DNA of 10,584 bases. It comes from Hydnum rufescens UP504. Taxonomy: Eukaryota; Basidiomycota; Agaricomycetes; Cantharellales; Hydnaceae. This document shows, piece after piece, positions 1 through 8,266 of this stretch. The DNA is taken from positions 1 to 10,584 of the forward strand of contig MU128981.1 in NCBI GenBank assembly GCA_014904985.1. The letters run 5' to 3'. The position numbers and the translations under genes were made by a program. The notes beneath the pieces were generated by a model. The model saw only the letters and a list, made by a program, of their open reading frames with translations, searched no databases and was not told the DNA's origin. Position 1 is the stretch's first letter. Each line of letters begins with the position of its first letter.

Positions 1-16
1 CCTGCGGCAGGCACAG

Positions 17-30
17 ATAGGCGCGCCTAT
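17..30. repeat. perfect 14-bp palindrome
   Basis: ataggcgcgcctat equals its own reverse complement and contains GGCGCGCC. It is one of the few CpG-dense spots in a CpG-poor window, so it may be younger than, or treated differently from, the neighbouring relics. Confidence 0.8.
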
Positions 31-101
31 TATAGGGACTTAGAAATTTTTCATCTTTTGAACACCTTTAGACACTGCCTAGACGTGCCTATATAAAAAC
101 C

Positions 102-147
102 ACCTCTTAGGTCAAAGGCCAATGCAACTGGAACCCACCTAAGAGGT
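102..147. repeat. 11-bp inverted repeat (hairpin, 24-nt loop)
   Basis: acctcttaggt at 102-112 is the exact reverse complement of acctaagaggt at 137-147. Pairing continues weakly outward through T-rich and A-rich flanks. It could be the terminus or internal fold-back of a small element. It is not a bacterial-type terminator. Confidence 0.7.
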
Positions 148-179
148 ACCTTTTTGAGGGTGCGTTAGGTGCCTGAAGG

Positions 180-1897
180 CTTGAAAACATAATATAATCC
201 ATGTTGCAAAACCTAAATCTGTCATTAGTGCTCGCATCATAAAAACATAAGGAGAGGGTGAACTGCTCTCCTTTTTGCAAATCTCCAATGCCATTGGGGA
301 AAAGCAAGCCATGATGGGCGCATACGACAGCTCCAATGCCAGTTACTTGGAGTCCGTCTGATTTTTTGGTATTTGCATGATCTAACGCTGCAAACCTGCA
401 CAGGAAGAAATCTGGGGAGATACAGATAAACAAATGAATGATCGCTCATAGCATGCACAAAACACTTACATCTTTTTGGGACATATGTTTCAGCAAATAC
501 ATACTGTATGCTTGATCGTCGACAAAGTACACCCATCTGGTGCCTAGGCCAGGGTCAACGGAGCTTCATGCACAATTTTTGAGGTGGAAATTCACATCGA
601 TAGCATATATCCCATCATACAGAAACCTTGATAGCAAGTAAGCATCAATTTTGCGACAGATTAGATACACTGTACCTTTCCTCTTCCAGAGTGTTCATCC
701 ACTCTTCTGGAAGGTTCACTCCAGGCTTGGGGCATGCAGGACATATGACCGTGAGTTTGCCAGAGGCAGTACCTAACATGCCAGATGGATCATTCCCATG
801 ACTGGCTCACTTGAGCATTTTCAAGTGCCTCCATTCACGCACCATTCGACAAAAAGATTTGTATTTATTCTGAGTGTGCATTAGTCAGTAAGGAGTGACA
901 ATCATTTGATTTATATTGCCACCATACTGGTACTGGGACTAATCCTGTGTTGTTGGTTAACATTTGAGCATGTCATAGAAGTGGTGGATAGATATTTTTG
1001 ATGAGAGAGAGAGAAGTTGATATTGATGTAGGACCTCGAATGTTGCACATGACTTTGGCTGCAAAACCATGGACAGGAACCAATGCCAGCAAAGGAGTTG
1101 AACACAATGGTGAGGTGCATTGGAACAGCCACAGAATGTGACATGAATGCTATGGACTCTGTTCATATGGATGACAATGAAAGAAGATGAGGCATAAACT
1201 GGGACAGGACATTTCTGATATGCCGGATGACCTAATTGGACAGTGAGGCCAAGGCCCCTCAGTGAGGCATGCTCAAACATCTGGCCAGTCCACACCTGAG
1301 ATCATCCATGTGAGATAAGGAAAAAACGAGACAGACATGCAGAACTTACTTGGATGTTGTGAAGAGGGAGATTTTCATGAATGGTGAGAGTGCACTTGCA
1401 ACACAAAAGTACCCCTCCCAAACAGTCATTGCATCGATAAACCCCGCTCACACCTGGTTCCCAGCATAGGGGACACCCAGTAATGACAAGAGCCTCACCT
1501 CTCCCCTCTAGGAAAAGGAGAGAATCAAGATACTCTTGACGACACAGCACCCAGTCCATAAGTGGTCGGTCCTGTGGGGTGGAAATTCAGTTGAGAATTA
1601 CACCAGGATACAGGAGATACACACAGAACCAGGGTATTTCTTTCAATGGGGGGCCGGCTTCTCCATGTGGTGCTCATAACTGATGTTTACAGGTGCTCTG
1701 TCATCAGGCTCAGGAAAACCTGGTAAATCCTCCCAGGAGGCAATGTCGGCCGCCCATAAATGAATGTCTTTCTGGGTCTCTATTGCAACAGATGCCTCAC
1801 TGAGTACATCCCTCTTGCTAAGAAGACTGTACCCAGGGCAGCCCTGACCATGCATTGGCCTCATACAGAAATGAATGTGAGTGACAGTGACTGTCAT
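180..1897 (-). pseudogene. CxC2-KDZ transposase relic, 3'-truncated
   Basis: This is a DDE-type transposase of the Kyakuja-Dileera-Zisupton group. The first piece (1897-1643) carries acidic sequence with SWEDLP and YEHHMEKP. The exon at 1571-1350 and the next (1295-928) form a CxC2 cluster: CPLC, YRCNDCLGG, LCCKC and LPLHNIQ, then VQLGHP and VTFCGC. Later exons are 869-676 (REWRHLK, CPACPKPG), 626-470 (IDVNFHLKN), 411-264 (ALDHANTKKS, DLQKGEQ) and 212 to about 180 (NMDYI). Inferred introns are 1296-1349 (54 nt), 870-927 (58), 627-675 (49), 412-469 (58) and 213-263 (51, weak donor gttcac); the intron between the first two exons is unclear. In-frame TGA codons lie at 1643-1645, 807-809 and 566-568. 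Single missing bases near 955-960 and 394-400 shift the frame. The half after NMDY is absent. Exon lengths fit the frame once those two bases are allowed for. Family assignment is firm; exon edges are inferred by eye. Confidence 0.85.
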
Positions 1898-2606
1898 GTT
1901 GAGTGACCATCACTACTGATTCGAGCATGGCACTGCCATTAACAGAGGACACCAATGATCATATATTATTTGCAAATACATATTATTGAGTTGACTTTTG
2001 AGTTGTAGTTGTTGTAGTCAAACCAGGAAATTTGGCTTGGCTATAACCAAAATCAAAGAGGAGTCACCTGAACTCAAATATCTGACATCATGTTGGACTG
2101 GAAACCATTACAATTAGGGCTACCCAAAATTGTGTACTGAATATGCATAGATAGGTACTTGACCAAGTCTACAGGAATTGGCATCATTATTAAGGATTCA
2201 GAATTAAGAATTTATTCAGTGGGTACAATGTGGAGGAATCACAGCATTCAAGTGTCTATACATAATTAATAACATCCATTCATTAATTCATTCCAGTGAA
2301 CCTTGATTGGCCATAACACGGACCTTTGGGCCTTCAGCGACACTGAGAAAATCCACATGAAATTGAATGCAGGCATTTGCATTGTATAGAGAGTATTAGT
2401 ACAGAATTAGAGGATCGCCCATTTGGAGGGAGTGTGTGATCAACTAGTTTCATGACTAGGCTCGAGAATGAGGTATTTGATACAGTTTGGAGAGGTCTTT
2501 GCTGTGGTATCATAGTCAGAGTCAGATCACCCAGCTGTGTCTATGATATCATTATCAGTGGAGTCGCCTGAATACATGAGGATTTCAGTATTCACTGAAT
2601 TCTTGC
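1898..2606. other. AT-rich spacer, no gene recognised
   Basis: About 700 bp of AT-rich DNA without a convincing gene. It may hold the decayed 5' end of the CxC2-KDZ gene (minus) and the upstream region of the plus-strand gene at 2607. On the minus strand, about 2575-2490 reads as an acidic Asp/Ser stretch with a TGA at 2527-2529, which could be a coding relic but is too short to name. A small inverted repeat (tatcatag / ctatgata) lies near 2505-2565. Nothing else stands out. Confidence 0.5.
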
Positions 2607-3241
2607 ATGGCTCGAGACTCATGGCCTGACAAAACCAGTTGTGGTGACTTCTTCCAGAGCTTTGAGGCTTGTTTTAGGGCATCAAAAAACCAAACTGCTC
2701 TCCTTCAACATATCTATGGTGAGTATTTCAAGAAGTATCCATGGAATTGTCCACGTAATGCTGAACTGATCCCTGGCCATGCATACCCCGAGGCTATTAA
2801 TGAGGAAGAGAAAGAGTGTTCCATAAAAAAGACCAAGGAGGTAAGTCCAGGGCTGTGGAAATTAATCTCATCATTGGTTAACTTCTATTGTAGGCCATTC
2901 TCATTTGGTTCAGGTGGAATTCAAGCAAACATGGCATCAACCAGAAGAGGCATGAGAAGTGGAACAACCCTGGTGGAGCCCCTTCCGAGTCTGCCTCAAA
3001 GTCATCCAAGGATCCTGCCCCCCTCTTCTTATCCACCAGACGTTCATCACACATTCAGGTCTATTTGAGTTTATACTATGACTCGAAAATCGCACCACTC
3101 CTCAAAAAACAAGCTACTCTTGCCAGAGCCAGTTTTGTAGCTGCCAGCAAGAAATGGTCCAAGCTAGTCACACAGTATAGAAGAGACCTAATGGGCTTTA
3201 TTTGTTTTGATCAGCTAAAATGTTATAAGGGTTTTGTTTAG
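2607..3241 (+). CDS. two-exon gene of uncharacterised Agaricomycete family, probably truncated
   Basis: Exon 1 (2607-2840, 78 codons) ends in a clean donor, gtaagt. The intron is 2841-2893 (53 nt, ending tgtag), and exon 2 (2894-3241, 115 codons plus TAG) continues in phase 0. Splicing gives about 193 residues without an internal stop. It resembles, from memory, a large uncharacterised basidiomycete family: an N-terminal helix (about residues 10-45) leading to YFKKYPW, a charged EEEKE region, a tryptophan motif (ILIWFRWNS, about 80-88), a basic Ser/Pro-rich linker, then LYYDSKIAPLL (about 135-145) and a helical tail. Relatives as I recall them run on for several hundred more residues, so this copy looks cut short. 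The last codons run into sequence that may be an LTR starting near 3221. Function is unknown. The start ATG at 2607 suits the homology but an upstream exon is possible. Confidence 0.55.
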
Positions 3242-3331
3242 AATGTGTTAGATGAGGACAGATCAGTTTTGATGGGTTATGTGCCACTCAGCTGTTGTTT
3301 TGTACTAGTTTTTGTTGTTGGTTTGACTTTA

Positions 3332-3508
3332 GGACTCGAACACAAGACTCCAAGATAGATGCTCAGCACAAGATTTGAACACAGGACCTTCAGATACTCC
3401 AAAATGCGGATAGCAAGACACCAAGATTTGAACACAAGGCCTTAAGTCACTTCCAAGACACTTCAAGACACAACTGCGAGACTCAGGATTCAAACACATG
3501 ACTTCAAG
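3332..3508 (-). repeat. four diverged copies of a B-box-like motif
   Basis: Four related 23-24-bp units lie at 3332-3354, 3371-3393, 3424-3446 and 3485-3508, all close to gattTgaacacarGaccTtcaag. Spacing is irregular (about 40, 53 and 61 bp). Read on the minus strand, three contain a match to the RNA polymerase III B box (GWTCRANNC: GTTCGAGTC once, GTTCAAATC twice); the fourth has one mismatch. No A box or tRNA cloverleaf was found, so these are not tRNA genes. They may be SINE debris or a repeated LTR motif. Confidence 0.6.
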
Positions 3509-3744
3509 AATGGATGTCTAGCAACTCCTACTCTGAGGGTTCTACAACTATCCACTATACTTCACACAACTAAGCAAGACTGACACACTCTGATTCTCTT
3601 ATTCCCTTTTATACTCTTCTCCTTGTTCAAGATACTATTATTCTCTCTACTAATGGGTACTTGGATACTAGGGTACAATGATCCTCAGGGCACTTTGATC
3701 CTTGGAGGGACTCCTCTTCAGATGCCCCTCTACACTAAATCCCC

Positions 3745-3895
3745 CCTCTCTTTATACCTTTCTGAACCCTCCACATGACTCATCCTCTTACTAATCCCCT
3801 TACTCACCCTTTAGTCATGCTCACTAATTGCCTTACCAATTGTCTTACTCATCTCCCTCCTTACTAACCTCTTGCTAGATCACCTGCCCTTAAGT
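3745..3895 (+). repeat. pyrimidine-rich CTTACT/CTCACT low-complexity tract
   Basis: The plus strand is strongly C+T biased, with many variants of cttact, tcacta and cttacc. It encodes nothing convincing and lies inside the candidate LTR block. Confidence 0.55.
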
Positions 3896-3951
3896 CATGT
3901 GCCAAAATGCGGACTTCCTTAGTATAAGTGGTTATACTTCTCTTCCAAAGT

Positions 3952-4179
3952 TCAATGCTGGTAAGATGCAGATTTTCTTGAAGGGCTTAAACCAAGGGGT
4001 TTTTGAGGCCAGAACATTTTCTCTTCTACAGGTGGCGAACACTTTTTGATTGCAGTCCCTTGCAATCTTCCTACATCATAGCATGCAAATTCCTCCTGCT
4101 CACCCAACTGAAATACCACTATTTCCATCCCTCTATCCACCACGAAAAGTTCTCTACTGACAGCCTTTGTCCTCCCCAT
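3952..4179 (-). other. unrecognised coding-like fragment (75 codons)
   Basis: An open frame with protein-like composition, including VVFQLGEQEEF, DVGRLQGT and a PPVEEK segment. I do not recognise the family. It could be an exon of a decayed gene together with the fragments at 4427-4627 and 4784-5026 on the same strand, but I could not join them with convincing introns. Chance coding is possible. Confidence 0.25.
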
Positions 4180-4426
4180 ATAATATTGCTGATAGTCAGA
4201 TAAAAGGCTTATTTCCTTTTTACATCAGCTTTTGTTTATACTCCTATTATCCCTTTATTAAGCTTACCCTGCAATTCATCTGTGATTGCTAGGTACAAGC
4301 AACTCGTGGCAAAGGTTTGCAGGGGTACAACATCATTCTCTGCTACTCGCAATAGCACAATGAACTCAATTTCAATGTCTCAACGGTGATAGGGGACATA
4401 GCTCCACAGTATAGGTATGTCGTAAA

Positions 4427-4627
4427 TCATCCATTTTGTTTCTTTTGATACGAGTATTCCTTCATAACATGTGTGAGGAGTTGGGCGATATCGAATGGAT
4501 GCCGAGGGTCACAAAAGACAAAATGGTTCTGGACCATGATAATTGAATGCTCGGTAAAGTAGACAGGTAACTTGGAGAGGCATAGAGATGATCTGATCAC
4601 TTTTGATTGATGAAGGCATGAGTTCAA
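4427..4627 (-). other. unrecognised coding-like fragment (66 codons)
   Basis: The frame contains YFTEHSIIMVQNHFVF and DPRHPFDIAQLLTH. It stops at TGA (4427-4429), and the same frame stays open afterwards until about 4340, so this TGA could be another converted arginine codon. Family not recognised. It shares strand with its two neighbouring fragments. Confidence 0.25.
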
Positions 4628-4783
4628 TCTGCCTTTATACCCATTCTTGTTTCTCTTATCTCCTGCAACAGCTTATTTGAACTAGAACTTCTTTTTGCAC
4701 TTTTATTGATTTCGCCATATTTGTCAATACCAGTGACTTTTTGGGAAGCTAATTAACTGCACCCCATATCCCTCTGTGTTCAT

Positions 4784-5026
4784 TTATTTCTCTGAGATAA
4801 GCTTCATAAGCAAGAGTGCTATTGGTTTGATGAAGACTTCTTTACCTGTGATGTACTCCCAATTCATTCCTTGGTACTCAAATGGGGAAGACAGGTGATT
4901 GAAACCATGCTGATGACAATGACGATTTGGAATATTGAACACAAATATGTCACCATCGATGATCCCACCATTGGCAAGGTCCACATTTTTGTAACGTTCT
5001 GGTACCTGCACATTGAGTATCACCAT
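4784..5026 (-). other. unrecognised coding-like fragment (80 codons)
   Basis: The most protein-like of the three fragments: LANGGIIDGDIFVF, then a Cys/His segment (RHCHQHGFNH), then GMNWEYITGKEVFI. The alternation of hydrophobic and charged residues suggests beta strands. A gtaaag just after WEYITG could be a splice donor, in which case the last codons are intronic. I do not recognise the family and give it no function. Confidence 0.35.
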
Positions 5027-5043
5027 AAGGGTCTTTCACAGTC

Positions 5044-5098
5044 GTCAAAACAAAGTCAAAACCATGTCCAAACAAAGATCAAAATGAGAGTCAAAAAT
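5044..5098 (+). repeat. degenerate 11-bp tandem repeat, about five units
   Basis: Units of gtcaaaacaaa type follow one another at 5044, 5055, 5066, 5077 and 5088, with one to several differences each. This is a short minisatellite upstream of the Harbinger accessory gene. Confidence 0.65.
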
Positions 5099-5251
5099 AG
5101 GGGTTTGAAGAAGTTACCCATTGTTTTGAGAACACATTTTGAAGGGTTTTGTTTTAAGAAAATTGGTTTTCAGCTTCTGAGGCAAAAGTGTACTGCCTGC
5201 CTAAACTAGGTTTGGAACATATCTCTAAACCTCAACTTTATCCTTGCGATC

Positions 5252-6915
5252 ATGCCCTGCAAAAAGATAGCCAACACCTTCCAACTGCCAGGACCTCCTG
5301 CTCCGGCTCTAGCTTCCACTCCCAGTTCCCCAGCTGGAAAGAAACCCAGGAAAGAGATTCCATGGGCCAAAAACCCTTCTTGGACACAGCGTGTGATTGA
5401 GTATCTCAGCACCAACACCTCCTTCTGTATTGAGCTGTTCTTGGACTCAACTGAGAAAGCAAATCAGGAGAACCGATGAAAGGCTGTAAGTACCACAATG
5501 AATCTGTGTGGAGACTAAGGACCCAACTTCCCCCAGGTTGGAAAGGTCTCCAAAGTAGCAGCATATGAGAAGATATGTGAGTATGTATTCGGGAATGAAG
5601 AAGATCTCGTTGTTAGGGAAGACTATAGGCAAAATAAGGCTAAGTATGGTATTTCCCTCAATGGCCAAGTGCAAAGGCAAGTGATTTGTGGCTCTCTTGT
5701 CTTCATAAACTTAATTTGTATTACTCATTAGTTGGCAGAAGAGGTATAAGTCAGAGGTGATGAAGCTCTCAGAGACTGGCCGCGGACTCCATGCCGATGA
5801 GATGACAGAAGACAGCGATATCAAGAATCTCTATGGTATGAATTGATTCTTCATCTAATAGGACCCATGAAGCTCATCAAGAACTATGGTTCAGATAAAA
5901 TTGTTTCTGGGTGGCCGCTGTTCGCTACACTCCACCCATGGTGGAGAGAATTACTGAATTACAATCCTATTGCAGTGACAAACTCCAAGGCAGGAAAGGA
6001 TTATTCTGCTAGGGCGGAGAGCTTATTTCATGGTGATAGTGAGAGGCCTCATACTCCCTCCATGGATAATGAGGAGATTCCAGAGATGCCGGAAGTGGAG
6101 GCCAACCAAGAGGATGATGGCCTCGATAACTTGGCAGAAGAGTTTGCTGGTCTTGTAAGCATGGGTTTTCCACAAAAATCAGCACTTCTAAACAATTTTC
6201 ATAGACATCCCCTTCATGAAAGAAAGTCCGTCAGGATAGCCCTTTAGTTTTGCCCATCCAGTCACCAACTAGGCAATTCTGATCCCCAAGTGTGGCACCT
6301 CCCACTGCCATCAGCAAGCCTGCACCTTTTGCTGCTGTCAAAGACTTCCACGGTCGTGAGGTGAAAGTTCTCCCAAAATCACATAACAAAAAAGACCCTG
6401 CCTCATTCCTTGCCACCACCCATACAGAAGAGATGAATCTTGCACAGCATCATGTACAAGCAGGCCATCAAGAATGAATGGTACTTCTTCAAGGCCAGGT
6501 CATGAAATGCAAGTATTGTGCAGAGGCAGAGGCCAAGACCCGGTGCTATGCTGAGAATCGCAAGGCACATCAGCATGAGTTAGAGATGGAGAAACTCAAG
6601 CTACAGAAGATGGAACTTGAACTTGCACTGTGAAATGTGAGGCCACAAGCTGATGTCTTTGGGGGCCCCAGTTCTCCGGGACCATTGATCTTCTCCCCAG
6701 TATTCCATGCAGGGTCTGACCAGTCATTCTCAAATTCTGCGCAGTCATCACCTGGAATTGGGGGCCCTTCAATGCTTGGAGCCCCATTGGAGGGCATGCC
6801 AGATGGTTCAGTGGACTCCCCACTCAGATTGTCTCTGTGGGAAGGTGCTGGGTCGGGTGGCTCGGCAGACTTAGGAAGTGACTCATTCTATAGTGTTCAT
6901 GGACAAAACTGTTGA
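5252..6915 (+). pseudogene. Harbinger accessory SANT/Myb-like protein relic
   Basis: Five exons splice into one frame of 483 codons: 5252-5485, 5537-5676, 5732-5835, 5895-6154 and 6205-6915. Introns are 51, 55, 59 and 50 nt. The second has a GC donor (gcaagt); the others have gtaagt, gtatga and gtaagc. The N-terminus is Pro/Ala/Lys-rich. A helical DNA-binding-like region follows (NPSWTQRVIEYL, VAAYEKICEYVF, YKSEVMKLSETGRGL), then HPWWRELLNYNPI and an acidic stretch. A charged helix (about 6535-6630) could be a coiled coil, and the tail is Gly/Ser/Pro-rich. Such proteins help Harbinger transposases bind element ends and enter the nucleus. In-frame TGA codons lie at 5477, 6217, 6280, 6475 and 6631; no TAA or TAG interrupts the frame. 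An apparent start at 5843 lies inside the third intron. Exon structure is inferred by eye, but the phases agree throughout. Confidence 0.75.
5677..5731 (+). other. GC-AG intron in the accessory gene
   Basis: The donor reads AAAG|gcaagt and the acceptor cattag|TT, 55 nt in all. Using it keeps both flanking exons in frame with family-like sequence on each side. GC-AG introns are a known minority class with otherwise strong donors, as here. Confidence 0.65.
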
Positions 6916-6928
6916 GTAGCATACAATC

Positions 6929-8257
6929 CTAATCAACATGGATGAGACCATGCAGTATGGCATGATCACGTGGACAACAGCGGAAAGTCCAGCCCGGAGT
7001 TTCATGAGCAACTTCATCATCAGGACTTGGAGGGAGAAAGTCTTCATCTCCTATGAAGTCCTCGACATCAGCTTCCCCATCTGCAGCATCCAGAAATGTA
7101 AGATCCTCAAACCTGCCCTCAGTCCACCCTATTAGTGTGTGTAGGACTACACAAGTACACACCCACATGACTGCAAGTTCATGATCTTGTGGGTTATCAA
7201 TCTGTTGCCAAAGACCACATAGCGATGAGAACCGGGACTTAAGAAAACTGATTGCATGCTCGGATTTGATGCGAATCTAGGGGAAAGAGAGCTCTAGTGT
7301 CACTGACTATTATCAGACAATCAGTACTTATGTGAGCAAGGCAAGTATTGAACCTCCAATTGATAGGAAGGAGCCGATGTGGCTTCTTGTAGGGCACAAT
7401 ACACCATGGCTCAATAGCATATGTGGAATTGGCCCATATCCATTCCCCAGGATCAAAAAGTTGAGCATGCTCTCGCACAACCCGTGAATCCAGGAAACAG
7501 GTTGAATCATGTGCACTTCCGGTGTGCCCAACCACATAGTTGATTATGCAGAGGTTAGGCAATGTAATAAGCTGTATGAAACCTTGCTAAATAGTGAAAA
7601 ATATGAATCAGAATTGGGGTTGCTCACTTGAAGGTTTAGTGAATAGTTGGACTTTCAATCGAAGTATGCATCACCATGAAATCCTGGCTTCTGGGCAAGT
7701 GGGATGAGAGTGCCATCGACGAAGCAATACCCACCTCTCCAGCCTGCATAGGATGCTGACTCTACCCAATGCTTTGCATCCTCCTTTTCACCAGCCGTGG
7801 GCCAGCAGATTGCCTCATCATGTAGAGCAAGAATGCTAACCATGACTCAGTGAGTGGCTTTCACAATGAGCCCCTCAGACACACCTGCCCACTGTGCCAC
7901 ACCATGGACGGATGCTGCATTCCCATAGTGGCTGAAATGGTAGAGGGCAATGGTGAGCTCAAAGTCTTCCCCATCATCAGAGCTGTCCACACTCTCCTCA
8001 GCATCCGGGTTGTGGAGAACATCTAGAGGTTGCCTTGTCTGTTGTTGGATCCCAGCATGTTCTGCTAAAACAGTCATGCGATCCAACTGAGGTTTGCTGA
8101 GGGTGTTCTGTGCATCAGGTGCATCCAGTCCATCCAATACATCTGTTGGGCACAAAGTATTAATTGAGCATTCCCACCTCCTGCCCAAGTCTGTAAGCCA
8201 CTGGACATGCTCTAGCATGAGGAAATGTACATCAGGGTCCCCGATAGGACAGGCCAT
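6929..8257 (-). pseudogene. PIF/Harbinger DDE transposase relic
   Basis: Three exons on the minus strand, 8257-7628, 7571-7332 and 7276-6929, give one frame of 406 codons ending in TAG. Order: acidic SVDSSDDGEDFE; helix-turn-helix-like HYGNAASVHGVAQWAGVS; LHDEAICWPT; first catalytic Asp in FVDGT (codon 7715-7717); VVGHTGSAHDS; WIWANSTY, where the second catalytic Asp expected in WADSAY is Asn (7428-7430); and the Glu in SEHAISFLKSRF (7259-7261). The C-terminus is acidic. TGA codons interrupt at 7844-7846, where an Arg is usual before VM, and at 7655-7657, within the normally conserved FDRKSNYS. The first intron (7572-7627) is gtgagc...acag. The second (7277-7331) begins AT instead of GT. The first 30-50 residues may belong to the adjoining KDZ gene rather than to this protein. 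Family certain; dead copy. Confidence 0.88.
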
Positions 8258-8266
8258 GTCAGCAGA

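Larger units (their letters stand above)
1..180. repeat. GC-rich palindromic repeat block truncating the first KDZ gene
   Basis: Recognisable KDZ coding on the minus strand stops near position 180, just after the conserved NMDY motif. Everything to the left is unrelated sequence rich in short aggcac, gcgcct and gtgcct motifs. It holds a perfect 14-bp palindrome at 17-30 and an 11-bp inverted repeat at 102-112 and 137-147. No reading frame in it resembles the rest of a KDZ protein. It is probably the end of another mobile element or a rearrangement junction; the family is not recognised and its left limit is off the window. Confidence 0.45.
3221..3940. repeat. possible degraded LTR or other repeat
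   Basis: A non-coding block of about 700 bp that could be an old solo LTR. It opens with TGTTATAAGG, ends near a TATA-like ggttatac, contains the segment cttttatactcttctcc and has long pyrimidine-rich runs, as fungal LTRs often do. I could not find a target-site duplication, a primer-binding site, gag/pol sequence or a second LTR copy, so the limits and identity are weak. No frame in it looks like a protein. Confidence 0.3.
5252..8257. mobile_element. PIF/Harbinger DNA transposon relic, two converging genes
   Basis: Harbinger elements usually carry a DDE transposase and a SANT/Myb-like protein. Both are here, facing each other, with only 13 nt (6916-6928) between their stop codons. Limits are given as the outer coding ends; I could not identify terminal inverted repeats or a 3-bp target duplication by eye. 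The right side runs directly into a KDZ relic. Both genes are interrupted by TGA codons, so the element is dead. Confidence 0.7.

Noticed and set aside
107..433. A single 108-codon exon for the KDZ segment
   Set aside because: It reads through the inferred intron 213-263, whose removal gives the conserved KGEQ-FCNMDY junction, and it runs into non-KDZ sequence below 180.
911..1144. 77-codon minus-strand frame overlapping the CxC2 exon
   Set aside because: The cysteine-cluster motifs are in another frame (957-1295); this one is a shadow.
3332..3508. tRNA genes on the minus strand
   Set aside because: B-box-like motifs are present but there is no A box, acceptor stem or anticodon arm at the right spacing.
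3332..3508. CRISPR array
   Set aside because: Repeats are diverged and irregularly spaced, and the window is eukaryotic.
3399..3913. Target-site duplication of a MITE
   Set aside because: Twelve bases is long for common DNA transposons and no terminal inverted repeats were found just inside the copies.
5843..5894. Start codon at 5843 for a 134-residue protein
   Set aside because: The first 17 codons fall in a 59-nt intron (5836-5894). Splicing joins the downstream exon in frame to upstream coding.
5477..6633. UGA recoding (arginine, selenocysteine or programmed readthrough) as the reason for TGA-only stops
   Set aside because: The loss of other Arg codons to His, Gln, Cys and Trp, the mutated catalytic Asp and the broken splice donor all fit DNA decay. 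Nothing suggests a variant code or a recoding signal.
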